A stretch of DNA of 64,000 nucleotides from Ciceribacter thiooxidans (GCF_014126615.1 NZ_CP059896.1:940501-1004500), one strand, 5' to 3'. Counted from the stretch's first letter, positions 7,427 through 17,109 are shown. Made by a program: numbers and translations. Notes: generated by a model not told the origin, from the letters alone.

Positions 7427-9502
7427 TTACCGTCCCTCCCGCCACCACATGGCCGACATCGCGAGCAACAGCACGGCGAGGCCGGCGAAACCGGCAAAGA
7501 GCGGCAGCGTGTCGATTCCCTTCAGTACCGTCTCGTCGGTCATGCGGATCAGCATCCGCTTGTCGTCGCTGACGCGGATGTCGCTTCTGACCGGCAGGAT
7601 ATCGGGGATGCGCAAGCCGCCGCGGCCGTCGTCGAGCCGTCCGAGGTAGCCCTTGCTGCGCTCGGCGACCGGTTGCAGCGCCTCGGTCGTCGAGATCATC
7701 GCCTTGAATTCCTGCGCATCGGCAGCGCCCACATGGGCGAGCGTCGAGAGCTCGCCGTTGGTGATCTTGAAGAGGCCGGTCTCGTCCATCCGCTTTTCAC
7801 CGCGGTAGAGGCCGGGGGCGATCTCGGTGAGCGGCAGGTTCTCGGTCTTGCCCGAGGGGGATTCGACCACCGCCGCGCCCGGCGCGTCACCGATCGTCTG
7901 GCGGGTCACTTCGAGCAGGTGTCCGGCTGCCTTTGCCGTCAGGGCCTCTTCCTCGAGTTCCGGTTCCTTCATCAGCCAGTGGGCGATGCGGCGATAGAGC
8001 GAGACATGCGGGCCGCCGCCCTCGAAGCCGCGCGCCCAGAGCCAGCCTTGGTCGGAGAGCAGCATGGCGACGCGGCCTTCGCCGGCGCGGTCGAGCACCA
8101 GGAGCGGGCGGTCGCCGTCGCCGGTCATCACCGTCTCGCCCTTCGGCGGCTCGACGTCGACGGTGCGGAACCAGCGGCCCCAGTGCGGCGGCTCGGCTGT
8201 CGAACCGTCGAGGCCGCGGGTGACGGGGTGGCGCTTGCCCTTTTCGGAGAGCCGCGGATAGAAGCCGACCTCGTGCATCGTGCCGAGGGGGGCGGCCGGC
8301 AGCACGGTTTCCAGTGGCGTCAGCGCGATCGAATCCTCGCTTGCGTGCTCGGGGCCTGCGGCGATCAGCAGTGCGCCGCCCTTCTTCACGTATTCGGCGA
8401 TGTAATCGTAATAGAGGATCGGCAGCACGCCGCGGTGCTGGTAGCGGTCGAAGATGATGAGGTCGAAATCCTCGATCTTCTCGACGAAGAGCTCCCGCGT
8501 CGGGAAGGCGATCAGCGACAGCTCGTTGATCGGCGTGCCGTCCTGCTTTTCCGGCGGCCGCAGGATGGTGAAATGCACGAGGTCGACCGAGGCGTCGGAT
8601 TTCAGCAGGTTGCGCCAGGCGCGCTCGCCGGCATGCGGCTCACCCGAGACGAGCAGCACGCGCAGGTTCTCGCGGATGCCCTGGATGAGATGGACCGCCT
8701 GATTGTTTGCTTCCGTCACCTCGCCGGGGACCGGATCGACGGTAAGTTCCACCACATTGGTGCCGCCGCGCGGCACTTTGAACGGGAACGGCGTCTCCGC
8801 TCCGGGCGTCGCGTCGACGGTCGCCGTCTGCTCGCCGTTGACCGAGACGGTCACCCGCGCCGGCGCGTTGGTCGAACGCCCGTCGTCGAAGACGCGGAAG
8901 GTCAGTTCCTGCTCTTCCCCGACGATGCCGAAGCGGGGCGCGCGCAAGACCTCGATGCGCCGGTCGTGCTCGTCGGCCTTGCCGGTGACGAGGCCGTGCA
9001 CGGGCCCTGCGAAGCCGAGCGACTGGCCGGCGCCGGGCACGTCGTGCACCTGGCCGTCGGTCAGCAGGATCGCGCCGCCGACCCGCGCCGGCGGTACGTC
9101 GGAAATCGCCGAGTTCAGGGCCTCGAAGAGCCGGGTCGAGGGCGAATCCGAATTCTCCGCGGCGCCGGCCTCGACGATGCGCGGCTCGATGAGCGGAAAG
9201 CGCGACAGACGCTCCTTGAGCGCGGCCAGTGCCTTGTCGGTCATTTCCCGCCGTCCCGCCGTCTCCTGGCTCTGGCTGCGGTCGACGACGACCGGCACGA
9301 CGGTCGTCAATTGCTCGCGATTTTCCTGAAGCAGCAGCGGGTTGGCCAGTGCGGCAAGCACGGCGAGCGCAGCAAGGAAGCGCAGCGCCGTTCCCCGAAC
9401 GGAGGCGCGGAAGCCGAGCGCGGCAAGCGCAAGCGAAATGATCGCGAGGGCGGCGAGGAAAGGGATCGGCAGGAAGGGGGCGAACTCGATCGTCATCGTC
9501 AC
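7427..9502 (-). CDS. membrane protein with vWA-like and glutamine-amidotransferase-like regions
   Basis: 691 residues, last gene of the MoxR operon. Its GTG start overlaps the preceding stop by 4 bases (GTGA), indicating translational coupling. The N-terminus has two hydrophobic helices (about residues 10-28 and 38-58), then VVDRSQSQE, a DxSxS motif like the metal-ion site of von Willebrand A domains. A mid-region around LIIFDRYQHRG and GGALLIAAGPEH resembles class-I glutamine-amidotransferase-like folds without an evident catalytic cysteine. A C-terminal membrane helix closes the protein (LFAGFAGLAVLLLAMSAMWW). MoxR/vWA systems act as chaperones for metalloenzymes or envelope complexes; the client here is unknown. 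Confidence 0.8.
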   Translation of the reverse strand: MTMTIEFAPFLPIPFLAALAIISLALAALGFRASVRGTALRFLAALAVLAALANPLLLQENREQLTTVVPVVVDRSQSQETAGRREMTDKALAALKERLSRFPLIEPRIVEAGAAENSDSPSTRLFEALNSAISDVPPARVGGAILLTDGQVHDVPGAGQSLGFAGPVHGLVTGKADEHDRRIEVLRAPRFGIVGEEQELTFRVFDDGRSTNAPARVTVSVNGEQTATVDATPGAETPFPFKVPRGGTNVVELTVDPVPGEVTEANNQAVHLIQGIRENLRVLLVSGEPHAGERAWRNLLKSDASVDLVHFTILRPPEKQDGTPINELSLIAFPTRELFVEKIEDFDLIIFDRYQHRGVLPILYYDYIAEYVKKGGALLIAAGPEHASEDSIALTPLETVLPAAPLGTMHEVGFYPRLSEKGKRHPVTRGLDGSTAEPPHWGRWFRTVDVEPPKGETVMTGDGDRPLLVLDRAGEGRVAMLLSDQGWLWARGFEGGGPHVSLYRRIAHWLMKEPELEEEALTAKAAGHLLEVTRQTIGDAPGAAVVESPSGKTENLPLTEIAPGLYRGEKRMDETGLFKITNGELSTLAHVGAADAQEFKAMISTTEALQPVAERSKGYLGRLDDGRGGLRIPDILPVRSDIRVSDDKRMLIRMTDETVLKGIDTLPLFAGFAGLAVLLLAMSAMWWREGR

Positions 9503-12300
9503 TGCCCCAGCCGTTCGAGGAGGGCAGGAATGTGCACCTGGTCGGCCTTGTAGTTACCGGTCAGCATGTACATCATGATGTTCACGCCGGCGCGGAAGGA
9601 AAGCTCCCGCTGCCTTTCGTCGGGTGGCACGGTCGGCAGCATGGAAGCGCCGTTGGCGTCGATCGCCCAGGCCCCGAGCAGGTCGTTGCCGGTGATGAGG
9701 ACGGGCGAGACCCCGTCGGCCGATGAAACCACGCCGCTATTGCTGTTTCGCGCCTCCTGGCGTGCTTCCACCCAGAGCGGGCTGCCGCTGTAGCGGCCGG
9801 GAAAGCCCGTCAGCAGGTAGAAGGAGCGCGTCAGCACGTGGTCCGAGGGCACCGGTTCGAGCGGCGGAATGTCGATATTGGCGAGGATCGCCCGCAGCCG
9901 CTCGCCGTTCGGGCTCGGGCCCTCGTCACTGCCGAAGCTCGCATACTGGTCGCGCGTATCGAAAAGAACGGTGCCGCCCGCACGCATATAGGCGTCGATC
10001 CGGTTGATCGCGGCGGCCGAGGGCATCGGCGCCGTCGCCGAGACCGGCCAGAAGATGATCGGATAGAAGGAAAGCTCGTCGGTCTCGATGTTGAGTCCGA
10101 CCGGCTCGGCGGGTTCGAGTGTCGTGCGGTAGGTCAGGAATTCGGTGAGGCCTGCAAGCCCGCGTTCGGAGAGACTGTCGACGTCCGGCTCGCCGGTGAC
10201 GACATAGGCGAGATGGGTGTTGTCGAGCCGCTCCAGAAGCTTCTCGTCGCCGGGACGGGCATCGGCCGCATGGCCGCTGTCCGGGTGGAAAGCGAGGACC
10301 GCGGTCAGGGCAATCGCCGCTGCGAGGCCCTGGCGGCGACGCCCGCCGGCGAAGACGCCGTTCATGAAGAGCACGATCAGGCTGTCGGCGAGCAGAGCCA
10401 GGAAGGCGAGCGCGAGCAGCGGCGGCTTCAGCGGCGTCGCGGCATCGCCGGCGAGCGTCTCGCGGGTCACGGCCGCCGCCGGATCTACGGGAAGCGGCAG
10501 CAGTTCGGCTCCGGGTTCGAGCAGGTTCAGCGCGACGAAGCCGTCCTCGCTGCCGTAGAGGCCGGGCGGATTGTCGAAGGTTGCCGCGGTGGGGCGGCCG
10601 GCGCCGAGATTGATCGGTCTCGCCGTCGCGGTGTCGGTGGTCATCGCGCCGCGCGCCGTCAGCAGGCGGTAGGGCGGCAACGTCGCGGCCGCGGTGTCGT
10701 TGCCCTCGGCGCCCGCGCCGGCATGCGACAGCTGCACGATACGCCGCAGCATCTCGACGAATTCGCCCGAGATCGGCAGGTCGGACCAGGTGGCCTCGGC
10801 GCTGACGTGGAAGAGGACGATGCGGCCGGCGCCGTTTTCCTTGACCGTCACCAGAGGCGTCCCGTCGTTGAGGCTCGCCCAGGTGCGTTCCTGAAGGTCG
10901 GGGGTGGGTTCGGCCAGCACCTGACGCTTGATCAGCACGCCCTCCGGCTTCTTCATGCCGGCGAAGGGACCGGTTTTCGGGAATTCCGCGAGCGGCTGCG
11001 GCTCCGCCCAGGACATGGCCCCGCCGAGCACGCGCTCCCCCTGCCGGAGTACGACCGGCAGCAGCGGGTCGTCGGCGGGCGCGGCGGCGAGCCGCGGGCC
11101 GGCAAAGCGGATGACGGTGCCGCCCTTGGCGATCCAGCGCTGGAGCGGTTCGTAGAGTTCGCCGGGCAGGCGGCCGATGTCGGCGAGAATGATCACCGAC
11201 GGGTTCTGCGCCAGGAGTTCCGGGATCGCGGCGGCAAGATCGGCATTGTTCGAGCGGACGAGGTCGGCATAGGGCGCGAGCGCGCGTTCCGTGTAGTAGA
11301 GCGGCGAGAGCAGCGGCTGGAAGCCGTCGTCCGGTTCGCCGGAAATCATCGCCACGCGTCGGCGACGGAAGCCGTCGTCGAGCAGGTGTGTGGCGCCGGC
11401 ATTGGCGGCACCGGTGACGGTAAGCCGGGTGAAGTCGTTGCGCAGCTCGAACGGTGCGGCGACGGTCGCCTTGGCGACCGTCTCGCCGGGCGAAAAGCGT
11501 GCCTCACCGGTGGCAATTACCCGGCCTTGCCGGTCCTGCGCATCGACCGTCAGGCGGCTCTCTCCGGCGGAAGCCAGCCTGGAAACCGTGACGTCCAGCT
11601 CGTTTGCACCGTTCACGGCGTTGGTGATCGCGACGGCGCCGCGTCCGTCGCCTTCGACGAGACGCAGTTGCCGGGGCGCGAGCGCGGCGAGTTGCTTGAC
11701 CGTATCATCCCCGGCGGTGGCGGCGACGCCGTCACTCAGGAAGACGAGCGAGCCGGGCGCGGTTCCGTCGAGCGCTTGCTTGAGAGCGGTGATGGCGCGG
11801 GGACGATCCGGCCTCAGCGGTTTCGGTCCGGCGGCACGCAGCTTCTTCAGCGCGGCGGCGGCCGTTCCCGGAACCGCGTCGTGGGTCGCGTCGGCGGTGA
11901 AGGCGATTGCGACCGGAATGTCTTCGCCGTCCGCTTCGGCGATCAGGCCCTCGGCCGTCGCAACGCGGCGGTCCCAGTCGGCGGCGGCCGCCCAGCTGTT
12001 GTCGACGAGCAGGACCAGCGGGCCGTCGCCCGAAACGGATGCGGTGCGCGGATTGAGCACCGGATCGGCGAGCGCGAGGATCACGAGGGCGGCGATCACC
12101 ATTCTGAGCAGCGTCAGCCACCAGGGGCTCTTGTCCGGCGTCTCCTCGCGCTTCAGGACGGTCGCGAGGATGCGCAGCGGCGGGAAAACCTCCGTCCGCG
12201 GCCGCGGCGGCGTGAGCTTCAGGAGCCACCAGATGAGCGGCAGGGCGGCGAGCGCAATGAGGATGGCCGGCGTTCCGAAGGCGAGGGGTAGAAAGCTCAT
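9499..12300 (-). CDS. BatA-like membrane protein with C-terminal DUF4159 domain
   Basis: 933 residues. The N-terminus is the BatA/aerotolerance N-domain (two membrane helices around LPLIWWLLKLTPPRPR and residues 62-80). A von Willebrand A-like domain follows, but its metal-site motif reads DNSWA, where the second serine of DxSxS is alanine. A glutamine-amidotransferase-like middle, two further membrane helices near 640-680 and a periplasmic or cytoplasmic DUF4159 domain (LSFYPIIFWPVS, then MRAGGTVLFDTRDQY) complete it. Its start overlaps the DUF58 gene stop by 4 bases. It probably forms a membrane complex with the other operon products under MoxR ATPase action. Confidence 0.85.
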   Translation of the reverse strand: MSFLPLAFGTPAILIALAALPLIWWLLKLTPPRPRTEVFPPLRILATVLKREETPDKSPWWLTLLRMVIAALVILALADPVLNPRTASVSGDGPLVLLVDNSWAAAADWDRRVATAEGLIAEADGEDIPVAIAFTADATHDAVPGTAAAALKKLRAAGPKPLRPDRPRAITALKQALDGTAPGSLVFLSDGVAATAGDDTVKQLAALAPRQLRLVEGDGRGAVAITNAVNGANELDVTVSRLASAGESRLTVDAQDRQGRVIATGEARFSPGETVAKATVAAPFELRNDFTRLTVTGAANAGATHLLDDGFRRRRVAMISGEPDDGFQPLLSPLYYTERALAPYADLVRSNNADLAAAIPELLAQNPSVIILADIGRLPGELYEPLQRWIAKGGTVIRFAGPRLAAAPADDPLLPVVLRQGERVLGGAMSWAEPQPLAEFPKTGPFAGMKKPEGVLIKRQVLAEPTPDLQERTWASLNDGTPLVTVKENGAGRIVLFHVSAEATWSDLPISGEFVEMLRRIVQLSHAGAGAEGNDTAAATLPPYRLLTARGAMTTDTATARPINLGAGRPTAATFDNPPGLYGSEDGFVALNLLEPGAELLPLPVDPAAAVTRETLAGDAATPLKPPLLALAFLALLADSLIVLFMNGVFAGGRRRQGLAAAIALTAVLAFHPDSGHAADARPGDEKLLERLDNTHLAYVVTGEPDVDSLSERGLAGLTEFLTYRTTLEPAEPVGLNIETDELSFYPIIFWPVSATAPMPSAAAINRIDAYMRAGGTVLFDTRDQYASFGSDEGPSPNGERLRAILANIDIPPLEPVPSDHVLTRSFYLLTGFPGRYSGSPLWVEARQEARNSNSGVVSSADGVSPVLITGNDLLGAWAIDANGASMLPTVPPDERQRELSFRAGVNIMMYMLTGNYKADQVHIPALLERLGQ

Positions 12301-13214
12301 CGCACTCCTCCCGCTGGCTGCGGCGGATTGCCGGAAAGATACATGTGGACGGCGACGAGCGCCTGCGATGCGGGCTGGTCGGTGCGGTGGGCGACGAAGC
12401 TCCAGCCGAGCCGCCGCAGCGCTTCGCCGAGGCTCTCGCGGCGGGCGAAATAGGCGCGGCGATAGTCTTCCTGCAGCCGCTCGGCACGGCCGGAGACAAG
12501 CTTCTCGCCGGTTTCCGGATCGGTGAAGATCGTCCGCCCGCTATAGGGAAAGGATTCCTCTGCCGGGTCGGCGATCTCGACCACATGGCCGCGCAATCCG
12601 CGCCGGGCAAGCGGCGCGATCCGTTCCATGATCCGGTCGGCATCGTCGAGGAAATCGCCGATGAGCACGATGTCGCTGATCCCGCGGATCATCGCCGTCT
12701 CGGGCAGGCCCGCGGTCGGCGGGGTGTGCATGATCGTGGCGGCGAGCCGTTCGGCGGCATTGCGCGAGGAAACGGGGTCCATCACGCCCGGACAACCGAT
12801 GCGCTCGCCCGAGCGGGCGAGGATTTCGGCGAGCGCCAGCATGATGACGAGTGCGCGCCCTTCCTTCGAGACCGGTGCGAAGGAGGACCGGTACATCATC
12901 GACGGCGACATGTCGGCCCAGAGCCAGACGGTGTGGGCGGCCTCCCATTCGCGGTCGCGGACATATGTATGGTCGTCGCGGGCCGAGCGCCGCCAGTCGA
13001 TCCGCGAGAGGCTCTCGCCTTCCGCATAGGGGCGGAATTGCCAGAAATTTTCGCCGATGCCGCGCTTGCGGCGTCCGTGCCAGCCGGCGATTACCGTGTT
13101 GGCGATCCGCCGCGCCTCGACCATGCAGTCGGGAACGAGCGCGGCGCGCTGGCGCGCGCGCGTCAGAGCATCGCTTCCGGAGGTCTGCTCGACGATCTGG
13201 CCGATTGCTGCCAC
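12297..13214 (-). CDS. DUF58 domain protein
   Basis: 305 residues from a GTG start with AAAGG upstream. The diagnostic DUF58 stretch is present (WQFRPYAEGESLSRIDWR, then SARDDHTYVRDRE), followed by a vWA-like fold beginning WADMSPSM. DUF58 proteins are encoded almost invariably beside MoxR AAA ATPases and are thought to be adaptor or substrate partners. The gene follows moxR by 13 bases and overlaps the BatA-like gene by 4 bases, so all four genes of this leftward operon are tightly coupled. Soluble; no signal peptide. Confidence 0.87.
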   Translation of the reverse strand: MAAIGQIVEQTSGSDALTRARQRAALVPDCMVEARRIANTVIAGWHGRRKRGIGENFWQFRPYAEGESLSRIDWRRSARDDHTYVRDREWEAAHTVWLWADMSPSMMYRSSFAPVSKEGRALVIMLALAEILARSGERIGCPGVMDPVSSRNAAERLAATIMHTPPTAGLPETAMIRGISDIVLIGDFLDDADRIMERIAPLARRGLRGHVVEIADPAEESFPYSGRTIFTDPETGEKLVSGRAERLQEDYRRAYFARRESLGEALRRLGWSFVAHRTDQPASQALVAVHMYLSGNPPQPAGGVR

Positions 13215-13227
13215 GCTGACTGCCTTT

Positions 13228-14241
13228 CTAGCCCCGTGCCTGCTTCACGAGGTCGAGGATCACGTCGCGCACCGTCATGCCTTCCGCGCGGGCGGCAAAG
13301 GTCAGGGCCATGCGGTGTTCGAGCACGGGCTCGGCGAGTGCCATGACGTCGTCGAGGGAGGGCGCGAGCCGCCCCTCGTAGAGCGCGCGGGCGCGGGCGC
13401 AGAGCATCAGCGCCTGTCCGGCACGCGGGCCGGGACCCCAGGCGACGTTTTTGTCCGTGCCGGCGTTGCCGTGGCCCGGGCGGGCGGAGCGGACGAGCGC
13501 CAGGATCGCATCGACCACGGTTTCCGAGACGGGCATCTGGCGGATCAGCTTCTGGATGTCGATCAGCCGTGCCGCATCGATGACGCTCGACGGCTTCGCA
13601 TCGGTAACGCCGGTGGTTTCGAGCAGGATCTGCCGTTCCGCCGAAAGCTCCGGATAGCCGACGTCGACCTGCAGCAGGAAGCGGTCGAGCTGCGCCTCGG
13701 GAAGCGGATAGGTGCCTTCCTGCTCCAGCGGGTTCTGGGTCGCGAGCACGTGGAAGGGGGAGGGCAGATCGTAGTGCTGTCCGGCGATGGTGACATGATA
13801 CTCCTGCATGGACTGCAGCAGTGCCGACTGGGTGCGCGGGCTCGCGCGGTTGATCTCGTCGGCCATCAGGAGCTGCGCGAAGACCGGTCCCTTGACGAAA
13901 CGGAAGGACCGCCGGCCGGTCTCGTCCTGGTCCATGACCTCGGTGCCGAGAATGTCGGATGGCATCAGGTCGGGGGTAAACTGAATGCGGTTCGCCTCGA
14001 GCCCCAGCACGCTTCCGAGCGTCGAAACGAGCTTGGTCTTGGCAAGGCCCGGTACGCCGACGAGCAGCGCATGGCCGCCCGAGAGGATGGCGAGCAGCGT
14101 GTTTTCGACCACGCGCTCCTGGCCGAAGATCACCTTGGAAACTTCCCGGCGCACCTCGGCGATGTCGGACAGCGCCTTCTCGGCGGCGGCGATGATGGCC
14201 TTTTCGTCGAGCAAGGGTTCGGCCGACTTCATCATGCCCAT
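13228..14241 (-). CDS. MoxR family AAA+ ATPase
   Basis: 337 residues with an AAA+ core: Walker A in VGVPGLAKTKL, Walker B in LLMADEINRA, sensor-like ATQNPLEQEGTYPLPEAQLD, and the C-terminal lid. The ATG at 14241 is preceded by AGGGAGA. MoxR proteins are hexameric chaperone-like ATPases that work with vWA-domain partners in metal-enzyme maturation and stress tolerance. Here it heads a four-gene operon with DUF58, BatA/DUF4159 and a vWA/GATase-like membrane protein. It is divergent from the DUF1285 gene, with about 158 bases between the starts to hold both promoters. Confidence 0.92.
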   Translation of the reverse strand: MGMMKSAEPLLDEKAIIAAAEKALSDIAEVRREVSKVIFGQERVVENTLLAILSGGHALLVGVPGLAKTKLVSTLGSVLGLEANRIQFTPDLMPSDILGTEVMDQDETGRRSFRFVKGPVFAQLLMADEINRASPRTQSALLQSMQEYHVTIAGQHYDLPSPFHVLATQNPLEQEGTYPLPEAQLDRFLLQVDVGYPELSAERQILLETTGVTDAKPSSVIDAARLIDIQKLIRQMPVSETVVDAILALVRSARPGHGNAGTDKNVAWGPGPRAGQALMLCARARALYEGRLAPSLDDVMALAEPVLEHRMALTFAARAEGMTVRDVILDLVKQARG

Positions 14242-14399
14242 GATCTTCTCCCTCTGGTTCCGGCGTCAGGCCCTTCGTACCATGCCACCGTTCTTCCGTC
14301 GCATCTAAAAGAAGTTATTCCCCAATCGGCGGCTGACAAGCGTGCGCGGAATGACTATCTCGTGACAGACAGCGAATATCGGCAAACCGGGACGCAAAG

Positions 14400-15017
14400 A
14401 TGGCAGGCGAAACCCTGAAGGCAACGACGGATGCGGCCGGACTGGCGGCGCTGGTCGCGCGCGCCTCCACCCAGACGGCGGGCAGGGGGCTGCCGCCGGT
14501 CGAGCGCTGGAACCCGCCGTTCTGCGGCGACATCGACATGGAAATCCGTGCCGACGGAACCTGGTTCTACATGGGAACGCCGATCGGACGCGAGGCGCTG
14601 GTGCGCCTGTTCTCGACCGTTCTGAGGAAGGACGAGGACGGCAGGACCTACCTGGTGACGCCCGTCGAGAAGGTCGGCATCCGGGTCGAAGATGCGCCGT
14701 TCCTCGCTGTCGAAATGGTTCCCGGCGAACGCGACGGCGAACCGGTTCTCACCTTCCGCACCAATGTCGGCGATGTCGTCGAGGCGGGAGCGGACCACCC
14801 CTTGCGTTTCGTCGTCCACGGCGAGAACCACGAACTGAAGCCCTACCTTCATGTGCGCGGCCGGCTGGAGGCGCTCGTGTCGCGCGCCGTGATGTACGAT
14901 CTCGTTGAACGCGGCGAGGTGGTTGTGATCGACGGGGTGGAGATGTTTGCGGTGCGCTCCGCCGGCGAAATCTTTCCCGTCATGCGGGCGAACGAACTGG
15001 ATGCGTTGTCGCGATGA
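14400..15017 (+). CDS. DUF1285 domain protein
   Basis: 205 residues matching the DUF1285 family: WNPPFCGDIDMEIRADGTWF, the YMGTPIGREALVRLFSTVLR segment, and DHPLRFVV near the middle. The biochemical function of the family is unestablished to my knowledge. The stop overlaps the following CoA-pyrophosphatase start by 4 bases (ATGA), which in turn overlaps cca in the same way. The three genes form one translationally coupled unit, an order familiar from Rhizobiales. Confidence 0.87.
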   Translation: MAGETLKATTDAAGLAALVARASTQTAGRGLPPVERWNPPFCGDIDMEIRADGTWFYMGTPIGREALVRLFSTVLRKDEDGRTYLVTPVEKVGIRVEDAPFLAVEMVPGERDGEPVLTFRTNVGDVVEAGADHPLRFVVHGENHELKPYLHVRGRLEALVSRAVMYDLVERGEVVVIDGVEMFAVRSAGEIFPVMRANELDALSR

Positions 15018-15661
15018 CGTCACGGACACTTCTATCAAGTTTTTCGGCCGCCGATTTCCGGCACAGGGCGCTGAACCAGATCGGCGCTCCGCTCGAGCAT
15101 GCCTGGCGCGAGCACGGCGACCATCTGCTCAATCCGGAGACTTTGGCCGAGATCGAAGGAATTCAACTCAAGGACGCCGCGGTGCTGGTCCCGGTCGTCG
15201 ACGACGGCGATGAGGGTGCCAAGGTGATCCTCACCCAGCGGACGACGCGGCTGCGCAAGCATTCCGGCCAGATCGCCTTTCCCGGTGGCGGCATCGACGA
15301 CACCGACGTCTCGCCCGAGGAGGCGGCGCTGCGCGAGGCGCAGGAGGAGATCGGTCTCGATCCCGCCTATGTCGAAACAGTCGGGCGGCTGCCGCAATAC
15401 CTCTCGGCGACCGGCTTTCGCATCATCCCGGTGCTCTCCGTCGTCAGCCGAGGCTTCACCATCACGCCCAACCCGCATGAGGTGGAAAGCGTCTTCGAAG
15501 TGCCGCTCTCCTTCCTGATGAACCCGGAAAACCACCAGCGCGACAGCCGCGACTGGCGCGGTATCCTCCGCCACTACTACGTGATGCCTTATGGCGAGCG
15601 CTATATCTGGGGCATCACGGCCGGCATCATCCGCACGCTCTACGAAAGGCTCTATGCATGA
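15014..15661 (+). CDS. CoA pyrophosphatase (NudL-like NUDIX hydrolase)
   Basis: 215 residues. Upstream of the NUDIX box is the CoA-pyrophosphatase signature LTQRTTRLRKHSGQIAFPGG, and the box itself contains EAALREAQEEIGLD with intact metal-binding glutamates. This subfamily cleaves CoA and acyl-CoA to 4'-phosphopantetheine and 3',5'-ADP. It is about the usual length. It starts inside the DUF1285 stop and ends inside the cca start, both as ATGA overlaps. Confidence 0.88.
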   Translation: MTSRTLLSSFSAADFRHRALNQIGAPLEHAWREHGDHLLNPETLAEIEGIQLKDAAVLVPVVDDGDEGAKVILTQRTTRLRKHSGQIAFPGGGIDDTDVSPEEAALREAQEEIGLDPAYVETVGRLPQYLSATGFRIIPVLSVVSRGFTITPNPHEVESVFEVPLSFLMNPENHQRDSRDWRGILRHYYVMPYGERYIWGITAGIIRTLYERLYA

Positions 15662-16914
15662 CCAACCTGTCGCAGGAGCCCTGGTTTCGCGACCCGGCAC
15701 TCATCCGTGTCATGGACCTCCTGAATGCAGAGGGCGGCGAGGGACGGGTCGCGGGCGGCGCCATCCGCAACAGCCTGATGGGGCTTCCCGTCGCCGATAT
15801 CGACATTGCGACGACGCTGGAGCCGGAGGATGTGATCGCGCGGGCGAAGGCCGCCGGCATCAAGTCCGTGCCGACCGGCATCGACCATGGTACGGTGACG
15901 CTGGTCGTCGACGGCAAGCCGTTCGAGGTGACGACGCTTCGCCATGACGTGGAAACCGACGGGCGGCGTGCGACGGTGAAGTTCGGGGCGGATTGGCAGG
16001 CCGATGCCGAGCGGCGGGACCTGACGATCAATGCCCTCTATGTCGACCGGGCGGGCGAGGTGATCGACCTCGTCAACGGCCTTCCTGACGTCGAGACGCG
16101 GACGGTGCGGTTCATCGGCGACGCCGACAAACGCATTGCCGAGGACTATCTGCGTATCCTGCGGTTCTTCCGCTTCTTCGCCCATTACGGTGCCGGGCGG
16201 CCGGATGCCGAAGGGCTGAAGGCCTGCATGCGTGCGCGCGGCAAGCTTGCAACGCTTTCGGCCGAGCGGATCTGGTCGGAAATGAAGAAACTGCTCAAGG
16301 CCTCCGACCCGAGCCGCGCGCTTTTGTGGATGCGGCAATCCGGCGTGCTCACCGAGATCCTGCCGGAGACGGAGAAGTGGGGGATCGACGCGATCCACGG
16401 GCTGGTTGCCGCCGAACAGGCGCTCGGCTGGGAGCCCGATCCTATGCTGCGGCTCGCGGCAATCGTTCCGAAGGATGCCGGGCGGCTTGCGGCCATGGCC
16501 GAACGGCTGCGGATGTCGAAGGCGGAAGCGCGCTATCTCGATCATTTCGCGCGTGCGCCGAAGCCGGACATCGCGGTCAAGGATACTGCGTTCGACCGCG
16601 ACCTCTACCTCCACGGCAAGGAGGGGCTCACGACGGCCCTAAAGCTCGAACTTGCCACGGTGCGGGCGAAGGGCGAGGACGACCCGGCGATCATGGCGCG
16701 GGTTGCGCGGCTCTCGGCACTTCTGAAGCGGGCCGAAACCTTCGAGAAACCGAGCTTTCCGGTCAGCGGCGCCGACCTCGTCGCTGCCGGCATTCCGCCG
16801 GGGCCGGCAGTCGGAAAGGCCCTGAAAGCGCTGGAATCGGAATGGGTTGCCGGCAATTTCTCAATGGACCGGGCAAGCTTGCTCGCCCGGCTCAAGGAGA
16901 TGAGTGTTTCCTGA
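15658..16914 (+). CDS. cca: CCA tRNA nucleotidyltransferase
   Basis: 418 residues, class II nucleotidyltransferase-fold enzyme that adds or repairs the 3'-CCA of tRNA. Visible motifs are GGAIRNSLMGLPVADIDIAT (nucleotidyltransferase active site with the DxD pair), the RRDLTINALYVD strand that selects nucleotides, and EDYLRILRFFRFFAHYG of the neck domain. The C-terminal half is helical and alphaproteobacterial in length. It is the last gene of the DUF1285-NUDIX-cca unit. It converges on the DUF1059 gene with 6 bases between stops, the two stops lying in a CCTGA/TCAGG inverted repeat at 16910-16925. Confidence 0.93.
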   Translation: MTNLSQEPWFRDPALIRVMDLLNAEGGEGRVAGGAIRNSLMGLPVADIDIATTLEPEDVIARAKAAGIKSVPTGIDHGTVTLVVDGKPFEVTTLRHDVETDGRRATVKFGADWQADAERRDLTINALYVDRAGEVIDLVNGLPDVETRTVRFIGDADKRIAEDYLRILRFFRFFAHYGAGRPDAEGLKACMRARGKLATLSAERIWSEMKKLLKASDPSRALLWMRQSGVLTEILPETEKWGIDAIHGLVAAEQALGWEPDPMLRLAAIVPKDAGRLAAMAERLRMSKAEARYLDHFARAPKPDIAVKDTAFDRDLYLHGKEGLTTALKLELATVRAKGEDDPAIMARVARLSALLKRAETFEKPSFPVSGADLVAAGIPPGPAVGKALKALESEWVAGNFSMDRASLLARLKEMSVS

Positions 16915-16920
16915 TCGGGT

Positions 16921-17109
16921 TCAGGCCGTCGCCTTCTCGGTCGTGACGATGCGGGCCTTGATGTTCTCGATCATGTTCTCGCGGATGATGGTTTCGCCAT
17001 GCGCGGTCCGCATATGCTCGACCGCGCGGCGGACGACTTCCGCCTCCTCGTCCGCCCGGGTATGCCACGGGCAGCCGGGTACGAGCGAACCGCATTCAAA
17101 CAGCTTCAT
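16921..17109 (-). CDS. DUF1059 small protein
   Basis: 62 residues of the DUF1059 family: MKLFECGSLVPGCPWHTRAD, then HMRTAHGE. Two cysteines and two histidines (C6, C13, H16 and the later H..H pair) look like a small metal-binding knuckle. Family members are conserved but unassigned. A consensus TATAAT element flanked by an 8-base inverted repeat sits about 30 bases upstream of the start, so it is likely to have its own regulated promoter. It converges with cca. Confidence 0.82.
   Translation of the reverse strand: MKLFECGSLVPGCPWHTRADEEAEVVRRAVEHMRTAHGETIIRENMIENIKARIVTTEKATA

Noticed and set aside
7319..9553. Long open frame on the plus strand (744 codons) opposite the membrane protein gene
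   Set aside because: It mirrors the minus-strand gene in high-GC codons, has Arg/Asp/Gly/His-biased composition with no domain, and no ribosome-binding site. The opposite-strand protein has membrane helices and motifs.
9838..12291. 817-codon plus-strand frame opposite the BatA/DUF4159 gene
   Set aside because: Same reason: a GC-driven shadow with low-complexity Arg/Gly/Glu-rich translation and no recognisable motif.
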